Notes under the pieces: generated by a model
Seen by the model: the letters and a program-made list of their open reading frames with translations, nothing else
Told to the model about the DNA's origin: nothing
Database searches by the model: none
In this document: positions 1 through 10,200 of the stretch, one piece after another
Layout: every line of letters begins with the position of its first letter
Position numbering within the stretch: the first letter of the stretch is position 1
Assembly: GCA_023853785.1 (NCBI GenBank)
Contig: JAJIRX010000103.1
Coordinates: 1 to 27,478 of the forward strand
Reading direction: 5' to 3'
Source of the DNA: Psilocybe azurescens
Lineage: Eukaryota; Basidiomycota; Agaricomycetes; Agaricales; Agrocybaceae
DNA: 27,478 bases
Translations under genes and position numbers: made by a program

Positions 1-678
1 AACATGCCGTGATTTCTAAGCAATCTCACGGATGCCCCACACTAATTCCTTTATCTTTAAAGTTCTCGTGAACGCAAATGCTTCAAACTTGTTGCAATTA
101 CATGTCAGATAGCATAGCATTGTAAATAGAGATGTTTGGGGGTGATTCTAGGTGCTGAAAAGATGGCAGTGACGGATAAACCTTGTACACAGTGATTTGA
201 TCTGTAAAGTAGGTGATGCATTCAACCTTACCCTATGTAGCAATGGTAGTATATTACTGGGGAAAAATGCATGAGTGTTGGATAACATAGCCCACGCTAT
301 TAGGGAACACTTGTCCTGTATTTTTAGCTATTTTATTTGCGGCAGAATTCTCTGACGACCAAAAATGGACAGAATTCAATAAGATTAATGTCGGAAAGAC
401 AAGATTAATTTCGGTCAATCTCTGGATGTCCATAGGGTTATATGTTAGTGCAGCAGGGTTATTTGTACTCTACAGAACAAATTTCAAAGCAGCAAGATCT
501 CATATTAATTTTTCCGGAGTCCCAACTTTGAGCTATAAATTACTGATTTTGCAATGAAGTCCCAGAATTTTTCAAGCTATTTTTGCAGTTGGAGGCACTA
601 AAACAGATACACATATGCTCGTAACTGAGTATAAAGGCTTAGACTATCTTGTATCAAACTCAACCCACTCCTACTGCA
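1..678. other. Upstream flank of the pogo-like element, no gene seen
   Basis: AT-rich sequence with no reading frame of recognisable character. It should contain the left end of the pogo-like element, but no convincing terminal inverted repeat could be placed. A weak inverted similarity exists between about 515-545 and about 3480-3510, both holding a TTTTT..CGGAG core, which may be remnants of subterminal repeats. The overlapping short frames on both strands around 600-950 are shadows of the transposase N-terminus. Confidence 0.4.
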
Positions 679-1039
679 ATGTCTACAATTCCTACTTTTC
701 AGCAATCCTCTGATCTCACTGAAGAGATGCCTGCACTTGAGGCCATGGATGACATTGACAACACTGAACACAGGCTTCGGCTTGCTGTGGAAGCTATTCT
801 TAACTCTCCCTTGATAAAAATGGAACACATTCTCTCAAAATCCGTGCTGCCAGCCGTCTCTATAATGTGAAGCGTGGGACCCTTACTTCTCGCCTTAATG
901 GTGTGCCAACAAAAAGGAAGCTCATGCTGCTCGCCATATCTTGACGGATGCACAAGAAGATGTTCTCACTGATTGGGCCAAAACAATGGGCCATCGAGGA
1001 TTCCCTGTAACACCTGATACTCTTGCGGAATATGCTTCA

Positions 1040-1094
1040 GTGAGTTATGATAAATAAATCAGCAGCATTAATGGTTTTGACACACTGTATTTAG
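1040..1094 (+). other. Intron 1 of the pogo-like transposase
   Basis: 55-nt GT-AG intron (GTGAGT donor, TTTAG acceptor). Removing it joins EYAS to NIAGQKVG in frame, which is the expected HTH reading. Confidence 0.65.
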
Positions 1095-1571
1095 AATATT
1101 GCTGGACAAAAAGTTGGAATTAACTGGCCTCGCAAATTTTTAGATCGACATCCTGATCTCAAAATCAAGAAAACTGCTCCACTTGAGCAATGTCGAGCAC
1201 AAGCATTGAACTGTGCAGTGGTGTCTGAGTTTTACAGCATGCTCAGAGATTTGATCAATGTAAGTTACGATGTTCCTGAGATCTTATCACATCATTAATT
1301 TGGCAACTAAAATCTAATCTGGCAATACCAAATCACACCCAAAACTTATACAACTCAGATGAGAAGGGAATCCAACTTGGTATTGGCAAGAGCGTTGGAG
1401 CCATAGTTGATCGAAACCAAAAAATGTCCAACAGGTTGAAAATGGCAATTGCGAAATGGTCACCATAATAGAGACTGTATGTGCTGATGGGACATCCCTA
1501 CCACCATCTGTGATATATCAAGCAAAACATCGGGTGCTTGAATGGGGAAGTGAAAATCCGTGTCATGCTAG

Positions 1572-1625
1572 GTAGTAGTATGCATACATTTATGTAAATC
1601 TTCATTTATCTAATCGATAAATTAG
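1572..1625 (+). other. Intron in the DDE domain of the pogo-like transposase
   Basis: 54-nt intron from GTAGTA to AATTAG. Splicing restores a Ser codon across the junction and joins ENPCHA to SLSISENGW, keeping the DDE_1 frame. Confidence 0.6.
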
Positions 1626-3297
1626 TCTTTCAATTTCGGAAAATGGCTGGACTGATAAGGAACTTGGAAGTATGTGGCTTGAAAAGGATTTTCAACCAAT
1701 GTCGCAAGCACGCAACAAATCTAATGGATATCGACTTCTTATTCTTGATGGTCACAATTCCCACTGCACATACCAATTCTGTCACATTGCCGAAAAATAC
1801 CATATCATTTTGGTTTGTCTACCATCGCATACAACACACGCTCTCCAACCTTGTGATGTTGGTGTCTTCAGCCCGTTATCGAGCAGCTGGAAGTCACTGG
1901 TGAACCGTTTAACTCGCGATGGTATTCCTATTACCAAATATAACTTTCTTAGATATTATCATATCGCCCGTACAAAGGCATTCAAATCTTCAACAATCAT
2001 ATCAGCATTCATAAAATCTGGAATCTGGCCACTAAACCCACTCGCAATCCCTTCCGAGGCATATGAGCCTGCCACAAATACAACAACTCAGGCAGCTATG
2101 CCTGTTCCGACTACACTTACACCACTACTCGAGGTTGTTGAAGACAGTACTGAATTTACTGAGGTCTCTCAAATGAACACGACACACATGGAGGTTGAAT
2201 CAACTACGACTACTATTCCACCACCTATCTCTTTGACATTCTCACCAAGCCCTTCTGCTGCTTCCAAATACCTCATATACATCCACAACATCAAAATCTT
2301 CTCAACAATATAGATTAGTTGGTGTCCCACCAAAGCTACCACATACAGCATCACGTACCAACCTTCGAGATCAAAACAATCAGCTACGGATTCTATTGGA
2401 GCAGGTTCAGGAGCAACTGGAGCGCGACCACGCAATAAAAGAGGTGATGATCAAGGAGAATGAGCGACTGCGACAGACTTTATATCACAAGGAACTTACC
2501 AAAAGCGAACATATTCCTCTTCAAACCCACGACATATGACATCTATCGAGAACTTGGATGCACTGTGGAAAGCGGAGCTACAGGCATACTGGAAGGCACT
2601 GTTTAAGGAAGCTGGTAAGACGTTCAGGCTGTGCAGAAAGCGGATAGAGGAGGCTGAGAAGGAGGAAGCAAAAGAGGTAAAGCGAGCAGAGCAGGAGAGG
2701 ATGAGATTGGAGCGAGAAGTAAAAAGGAACAAAAGAAAAGAGAACAGGCAGCAGATCGTGATAGGAAACGGAAGGAGCGTGAAGCAATGGCTGAGAAAAG
2801 GGAAGCAGAGCAAGAGGCAGCAAAAAAGCGGAGAAGGCAGTAAAAGAGGCAGAAAGAGAGGCAGAAAGAGAGGCAAAAAAGCGATGAAGGAGGCGGAAAA
2901 GCACAGGGAAACGAGAGGGTCCAGAGGGCTTGGTAATGCACAAGGCCGGGCAAGAGGAAGGGGCAGGGGCAGGGGAGTTGCAGAGGCTCCTCGCAATCAG
3001 ATTCAAGAGCCACTGGATGCTGGTGACAGCTCAGAAGAGGAGCATGAGCGTGAATTTGCAAAACTGTTGGTATTTGAAGATGAGTGGAGAATTCTGGCTT
3101 CTGTGCTTGACGACACACCTTCTCCAAAAGCCCAACCCAAACCTCGACCTATCCCCATGCATAGACATGCTCCTCTTCCCTCCCCAATTCTGCAGCCTTC
3201 AAACGAGGTTGGCTCAGAAACTGTAGATTTGCCTGAAGAAACTACAGATATTCTGCCTGTAAGGCGGAACCCTAGACGTAAAATGACTGTATATTAG

Positions 3298-3677
3298 CTG
3301 TAGTCCATTCTTCCAACAGAAAAATACCTTACCTTTGCCTCAATCACCTAAAGTGGCCCAAAGCAAGGACGTAGAACATGACTGAGACGCAGGAAAGTGT
3401 TATCGTTTGGTATCTCCGCAATCAGGGCACAGGGTAAAATCCATTTTCTCACGGGTGGCCGACTGATGGGTATAACACAACTTTGAGATCTCCGACAAAA
3501 AATATTCACTGAATGGTCAATATAGCATTAAAAAATCTGGAATTACAATGAGAGCTACTAAAGATGTATTTACAGCGAATGAACACAAAAAATATACAGA
3601 ATAATTGTTTTAAAGGGTTCAAATTTCATCCACAAGTTGAAATGGCCAGGTTCAGGGTCACATACAGTAAGGAAAAG
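3298..3677. other. Right flank of the pogo-like element, no gene seen
   Basis: AT-rich non-coding sequence following the transposase stop. No polyadenylation signal, terminal repeat or second gene could be supported. Confidence 0.4.
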
Positions 3678-3772
3678 GTTGGGGACCGCAGTCGCGTGTA
3701 CATAAATGTAGAAGATAAGATGATATGAAAAAGAGGCTGCGATAAAACTGGGGCGCCAGGCTTACATCTTTC
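3678..3772. repeat. Ancient relic of the repeat seen at 15.78 kb and 22.18 kb
   Basis: About 95 bp resembles, in the same orientation, 15780-15875 and 22190-22290, which are equivalent internal parts of the two large transposon copies. Shared blocks include TTGGGGA, AAATGTA, AGATAAGAT, ATATG.AAA, GGGGC.CCAGGCTTACA. By-eye identity is roughly 70 percent and similarity ends on both sides. It suggests the family was once also present left of the NLR-like gene. Confidence 0.5.
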
Positions 3773-3789
3773 CTATTTACTTTTCTCGG

Positions 3790-6500
3790 TTTCAATGGTT
3801 CCGGCTGAAGGCTCGATCCTGCCTTGTATTACCACGGTATATAAGCAAAATCGCTGCAAATTAGAATTTTTTCAATCCGTCGTGCTCGATTGAGTGCTTG
3901 TAAAGACAACAAAAAATATCGAAGTGCTTGAGTTCGGTGTCGGTGACTTTGCCCAGCTGTTATCAAGATCGAACACAACGACTTCCCGCGCGCAACTTCC
4001 TCATGGGGTGCCACGCAAACCACCGGACACCTGCAGCACGACTTCTTCTGTCAACCGGAAATATTTCGAACCACGATGCGACCACGATGTCTTTCATATA
4101 GATTTGATTAAACCCGGACTTGCACAACCAGATTAACTCATCAAATCGAGATTAGATTACGGAACGCCGGCACCCTCCGAGTCGGAGTGTCAACGATAAA
4201 CACATTCCAGGCCGTTCCTTCCTCCTCTCCTCCAGCTTCACGTCGTCCGCCTATGAGTAAACTTATCGCACACGGACTCTCAAGTACACCTTCTATATTT
4301 TGATAAAGAGAAGTCATTCGCCTTATGTTTCCTGTCCCTGCGGCCCTACTTCCTCAAGCCCGTCGTTACGGCGGTGGTGAAGAACTCACCCACGAGCGCG
4401 GGGAATGGGAACGGGCATGGAACGGGCATAGGGCATCTGACCTCGCCATTCCGACTTTCATAAGCAGAAAGTACGTGACAATTAAACACACCGTTTGTTC
4501 GGCCCTCTCAGAGTGCTGCTCTCTTCGCTGGTTCAGAAGTGTCCGTGCCATCGCATTCTTGTTCACCGGTACCGTAGGACCCAGCCCACTTTCGATCCAG
4601 TACCAGATCTACTCTCGCCACCTGCGTGTGCAGTGCATGCGAATGACTGTGCAGCCGTGCGCTGGAGCCTTCAAACCCGCACGCATATGCATGGCCGACG
4701 ACGGTGCCCAGCCTGGGTGAGATGGAGATAGGGTGCCGTCGAAGATGAATGTCGAAGCGCATATGCCGTGAAGGTGTTGAGCTTGGGGGCGAACTTGATT
4801 CCGGGGCTAAGTGTAAGCCGGGTGCGGGTTGAGCGTGTTGGGGTTCGAAGGGGAGTTGGCTCTGGGAGGGTGGTCAGGCGCTCGCATGGAAGGTGAGCAA
4901 CGTTTATGTTGCTCTTTTGTTCGATGTAAATTGATGCAGATGGCCTGATACAGATGAATTGTGGATGACGAACGTGGCCACAGACGCGAGGACTACAAAT
5001 GCCTATAAACGTTAACCACAAACCTCCTCTCTTAACCGGTACCGGCACCACCACCACACTATCATCGTCTATACTCACCGTACCTGACACATCAGCGGCA
5101 CCATTAACAGCATCTACTCTGTCACCATTGACGTACACAGAGGAGGACGTCGCTGAACAACCATTAGGTTAGAGTCGGCAGGAGGAGGAAAAGGAAGAGG
5201 TGCAGGTACTTATCCTTGATGATATTCGGCCCCGGTGCTGATAGCGAACAGATGGTCCAGAGCGATGCCCAACGCTTCCTCCCAAGCGAGGGTGTTAGAT
5301 GAAGATGTTGAGGCCAAGGTCGAGGCGGATGTCGGCATTTTTCTAGAGAGCGGAAGTAGCGAGCGAAACATCGCCTTCGGTGGCACCCGTCCCAGGCCCA
5401 TTGCCCGTCAGTGATGCCTTCAGGCAAAACTGGAGCCGCATCCGTCATCTCGGGCATTGCTGAAACTGGTGCTAAGGCGCGGCCTGTATTCCCTAAATCA
5501 TACGTCGGCTCAGGTGATAATTCTCCGTTCCCAACCCCGATGATCGACATAATCCAGCCCTCTCTTCACGCAATCGTCCTCACTCCCACCTCTGTCTCCT
5601 CTCTCGCCGATGCCGCAACTGTTGATCTATTCTTGCAAAGTCAGCCTGCTTGTCCTGCGTCTACAACTGCATTCACCTACGTTCGAGTTGTCTTCACCTG
5701 CAGCGGTACCACCCCCTCTCCCAGCACCATCGAAGGTGGGTTTCTCGCTGAGAAACTTTATGCTATGGAAAAGTACCACACGGAGCACTGGAGATGACGA
5801 CTGAGCTGTTAAAGCGCGCGCAGGCGCCGCGTTTGATTGTTAGTTGGATTTCTTGCCTTCGCCGATTCATACCAACCTGCTTTCATCCAAAACCCACCTT
5901 TCTTCATGTAACCTGATGGTGGTTCTCCGATACAGTTGAGGTTAGCTACTCAAGATACTTGCACGCTACTACGGTGCCTTTATTTAAATTGCCTTCTCTC
6001 TTCGTTCATGGTCTTATTTTTCGTATATGTAGCCTATTCGTATGGCCCCTCCTAGTAAGTCAATACTTCATCCTCTTTCCATCTTCACCCTTACACCCTT
6101 TATTCATTCTCAGCGGTGCCCGTCAATCCTGTAGACGGTCAGATATCAGGTTAAACGCCGATAGCAGCTTCACCGTCGCATCTGCGAAGGTTGGTCTATC
6201 AATGCCGATGGTGCCGCGGACCATGTCCTACAGATACGCGCTGCGCGTCTATGATCCCATAAGCGCCGATATTCGTCGGTCCGCCGTTCCATTCACATCA
6301 TACCCAAAGCCGCTACGCACTGCCTTTTAGTTTTTGGTATTTCAGTCCGCTCGTTTGCTATCTATCCTGGCCTCCCAGTTCATTCAGTAAATTTTTTCCC
6401 ATTGTTCATCCTTTGCTCAAAGATTCATGCTAGAACTTCATACACGCACCTTTAATTTTAGTCTTACCAATTCCCCTCTCCGTAGTATAAATATCAAGTA
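3790..6500. other. GC-richer stretch with overlapping short ORFs, no gene resolved
   Basis: This stretch is richer in G+C and CpG than the rest of the non-genic DNA and is open in several frames on both strands. The best candidates are a 128-residue plus-strand frame at 5411-5797, a minus-strand frame starting at 5550 (MSIIGVGNGELSPEP...), and a Pro/Thr/Arg-rich minus-strand frame at 4671-5138. A possible tiny first exon at 6042 (MAPP) with a 59-nt GT-AG intron (6055-6113) leads to a stop after 17 residues. None shows a family motif, and sense and antisense frames look equally protein-like. It may hold remnants of one or more unique genes. A TATA-like GTATATAAG lies at 3837. Confidence 0.3.
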
Positions 6501-7274
6501 TATAGCAGTAGGATAGGTAGTTTCGATTTCCCCATCATTTCACCCTCTCAATTTCGTACTAAGTTGGTCCGAAGACATGGGATTCACACCATAGGACGCC
6601 ATCGTAGCGTGTTCGTTAGGTGTTGTTTTGGTTATATATATTCACACTTAGAGAGGGCACGACACATTAAGGCATGATTACGGTGGTCAAAATTCAGTGG
6701 CATCTACCTTGAACTTTACTGTCTGCGCCAGTTGTGTAATCAGGAATGACCTTAGACGCATTTTCAACAATCCGGTGAGATTACAAGTCGCATTGCAATT
6801 GTCTAAGTTAGTACCCGATTGCTCTGCCTGACCTCGGACCCCCTATTTCATCTGCCAAGCGGATAAGAGGTCATCATTTTCCCCTACCTTTATTTCTCTC
6901 TCCTCCTTCTCTCGCTCTTCCTGGGTTACTGAAACTATGTATCCGCCAACTGGCGTGCGTAATGCTCGCCGCGCCATTCGACAGTTAAAAGAATGAACTT
7001 TTCATAGACACTTCCTGATGTCGCACGGCAATCCACCCGTCGTCCGGTCTTTTGTCCTCGGCCTCAGCACGTCAGGGTTTGGCCACAATGCCAGAGAAGC
7101 TGTCAAGTTATGTCAAACGTAGCTTCGGAGTGCTTCGGCATTCAATCTTCAGTGATCATTCTTCGGGGCTACTTGATTATCTTGTGTATCCCGTGATTGA
7201 TGGGCGATGCATCTCGCCAGATATACACCGCACAGCACGATAAGTCAACACTGTCGTCTTTTACTGTGACCAAC
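6500..7274 (+). promoter_or_regulatory. Probable promoter and 5' leader of the NLR-like gene
   Basis: About 770 bp without a supported gene lies directly upstream of the ATG at 7275. It contains a pyrimidine-rich stretch at about 6885-6925 (TTTCTCTCTCCTCC), common upstream of fungal start sites, and TATA-like TATATATA at about 6634. Assignment is by position only and no transcription start can be fixed. An open frame at 7052-7243 is unsupported. Confidence 0.3.
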
Positions 7275-10200
7275 ATGGCGAACGACAATTCACAGAGTCC
7301 CAAAAACTCCAAGGAGAGCTTTCTCTCCCTCGTCGTGGAGCCATTGAACAGCATATTCAATCGTAAACGTTCCAATTCACCCGCCCCTCAGAAGGAAGCC
7401 AAGGACACCCTTCAAAGAGCAAGATACATAATTTCTTCAGATCCACGAGTACGTCCCCTATTCAGTGGGTGGTATCTCTCTCCCTGACTTCTTCAACAGA
7501 GATTCCAGGCAGAGAAACACCTTTGGGCAAGTGCCGTATCTTCTTTATGTACAGACTCAATTGTAACCCTGTCGCAGACTCCTCAACTGATATCACCCCA
7601 GACGGTGTGCCTCCATATCCCTCCTCTCTGATAATGGGCTCATCCCAATATCCGGATCATCGCACACCACCAGCATTGTCTGCATCACGCGCATTGGCTA
7701 CTCCTCCGGCGGTTCAAAGTGGGCGACCTTATAACTCAGCGCCACTTGTCAGACTGATCATCGTCTATAGATCTGGACGATCTTTCATCTCTGCGGGGTT
7801 CAGCCACGACCGCGTCCGCTGGTCAATCTCCTGGTGAGAATACCCCACATTTCATGGCTATCGGAGGCTTACACCCTATGGTCTTCGTCAAGAACCCACC
7901 AGCAACTCTGCCGCGATAAAGGGTAACTCACAGTCACCAATGCTGAATTCCCGATCGTCTATAAAGGAGAATCTCAAGCTTACAGGAAGGTCCCTTCAAA
8001 CGCTCATCAAGAGAGGGGCAAATATCGTGGACAGCAATCCCGCCAAGGTCGCTCTAGGTCTTGTGAAGGCGATCATCGAGATCAATAACGTTCGTTATCG
8101 TTTTCCACACTGCGTCCTGACTGAGTATTATTTTAGGCCGTAAAAGACAACAAGGATGCAGTTTCACGGCAGATAGCATTAACTGGAGGTCAGTTGGAGG
8201 AGGTGGCGGAGGCACTGCGTGACTGGAAGCCAGAAAATAAGGAAGGACATCCATGGATGAATCATTTCAAGGTGTACGTGTTTCACTGTGCTAACGAAAG
8301 TGGACGTGTGACTATAAGACTTTTTAGTACCCTCGAGGAGGAATTACGGGGGCTGGAAAAACTCGGTGACGAGTCGAACTTCAGGAGATTTCTAGACCAT
8401 GAAGATGAGCAAGGGCGAATAAGGGATATTTTCGTGCGCATTAATGAGGCAAGAGTGCGGTTTGAGGTACGCACCATGACCTGTTTCTCCCTCCGTGTTC
8501 TCACAATGTCACTTCTATGTAGCTTGCGCTGGGTGTAAGGGTCTTTAAGGCGGTGTATAATATGGACGAAGCCATCAAAGTACGTATAATCTCCTTTCTC
8601 AACCCAGGCTTAAGTTCATTATTCCAAAAGGGTCTATTCCTTGACCGTCTTAAACCCTCAGATATCGCCCACCACAATTATCTTCTAGAAGGCGAAGAAG
8701 GGCGGCTGTTGCGTCGTGAGGTCTGTATCCCCGGAACTCGTGATCGTATATTGGACGATATTGTTACATGGGCCAAAGACATCTCGTTGGACAGTCCAAA
8801 CGTCTACTGGCTCTTTGGTCACGCTGGGTCTGGGAAGACCACCCTGGCCTATACTATTGCCCGCCGCTTCGAGTTCGCTGGTGACTCCAGCGACACCGTC
8901 ATCTTGGGAGGAAATTTCTTTTGTTCGCGACAATTTGATAAGACTCGACTCTCCATATACATCATTCGTACGATCGTATATCACCTTTCTCTCAAATGTA
9001 AACCGTTCTCCGACGCCCTGAGACGTTCCGGGAGGCTAGAGATCATCACTCAGAGGATCAGCACTCAACTTGATGGTCTCCTTTTTGGACCATGGCAGGA
9101 ATCTCGACGTGCAGATACATCGACGCAACCGCATTACCTTATTGTTATCGACGCTCTCGACGAGATTGATGGGACAGGTGGTTCTGACTTTTGCGCGAAC
9201 TTGTTAACGTTATCAACAAAAAGAGCTCAGAATGCCTCAGCGGTCTGAAGTTCTTTGTTACGAGTCGGTCAGACAAGGATCTCGTCACCCATGTGAATTC
9301 TCTGGACCGGAAGCAGCTCTACCGTCTTCAGGACGTGGAGGAGGAGGAAGCCCGTGCCGACGTAGCAACATACCTTAAGGTTAGCCTCCCGCACTTGGTT
9401 GGTTCAGTAATAATGGATCGGCTCGTGGACAATGCGGCTGGGTTGTTCATCTATGCTGCAACGGTTGTGAGGTATGTGGAAGGGTATGCACCAGACGAGC
9501 ATGCGGAGCGCCTGAGCACACTTCTCGTCTCTGGCTCGACCAACCCACAAACACAGGAGGAGACGTTGCTTGACAGATTATACCGCCAAATCCTTTCAGA
9601 TGCTCGGGACCGTTTCAAGAGCAACTACTACGTCGACATTTTGCACACCTTTCTCTGCTGTGCGGAGCCTACATCGACATCCCTTGTTGCCGAACTTCTT
9701 GGTTCATCCCAGAAGGCCAGCCTTATGCCTTCAATCGTGGATGGCGTTCTTAAGAGCCTTCACGCTGTGCTCTATACCGAGAACAATAAAGTCTTCTCAT
9801 ACCACAAATCTTTTTCGGACTTCATATTTGATCGTGCGCCCTCCAAAGAGCCGTTTCGGTGTGACAAAGTAAAGCACCACCAACTTCTCACCGACTCCTG
9901 CTTCCGGGTCATGGAAGGGTTGCAATTTAACATCGCCAATATTCCATCATCGTTTATCCTTGACCATGATAATCACGCACTTGCAGGTGAAGTCGAACGA
10001 AACATCCCTCCCGTTTTGAGCTATTCTTGTCGTAATTGGGATCACCACCTTTCTGCCACTAAACCGACCACGTTGAATCCCCTCCACAAGACGTTAGAAG
10101 AGTTTCTGCAGCTGCGCGCCTTATTCTGGATCGAAGCCATGAACCTGCTACACTCGCGCAGACGCTGTTATTCGATGCTTCAAACAGCGCATAAGTGGGT

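Larger units (their letters stand above)
679..3297 (+). pseudogene. pogo/Tigger-like DDE transposase with CENP-B-type N-terminus, frame-disrupted
   Basis: Would encode a cut-and-paste DNA transposase of the pogo group, acting in the nucleus. The ATG at 679 opens a CENP-B-like helix-turn-helix region (about 760-1050, including RLYNVKRGTLTSRLNG and GFPVTPDTLAEYA). The DDE_1 core follows: DEKGIQLGIG near 1359, LILDGHNSHC near 1738-1765 and LQPCDVGVF near 1840-1866, which supply the catalytic acidic residues. The C-terminus (2340-3297) is a Glu/Lys/Arg-rich coiled coil with an RGRGRGRG stretch. Introns fit 1040-1094 and 1572-1625, with a less certain one at 1260-1358. Single-base frame changes are needed near 820, 915, 1420, 2310, 2525 and at two or three places between 2720 and 2890, so it is a dead copy unless these are assembly errors. 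Family assignment is strong. No terminal repeats were found, so element ends are unknown. Confidence 0.8.

Noticed and set aside
2496..3127. Long minus-strand frames over the pogo C-terminus
   Set aside because: They are antisense shadows of the Lys/Glu/Arg-rich coiled coil, giving Leu/Ser/Phe/Pro-rich nonsense.
515..3510. Terminal inverted repeats for the pogo-like element
   Set aside because: Only a weak TTTTT..CGGAG inverted similarity was found, with no flanking TA duplication, so ends were not called.
5164..5797. Candidate genes on either strand in the GC-rich stretch
   Set aside because: Sense and antisense are both open over the same bases, no motif or intron pattern decides between them, and apparent protein character is explained by base composition.
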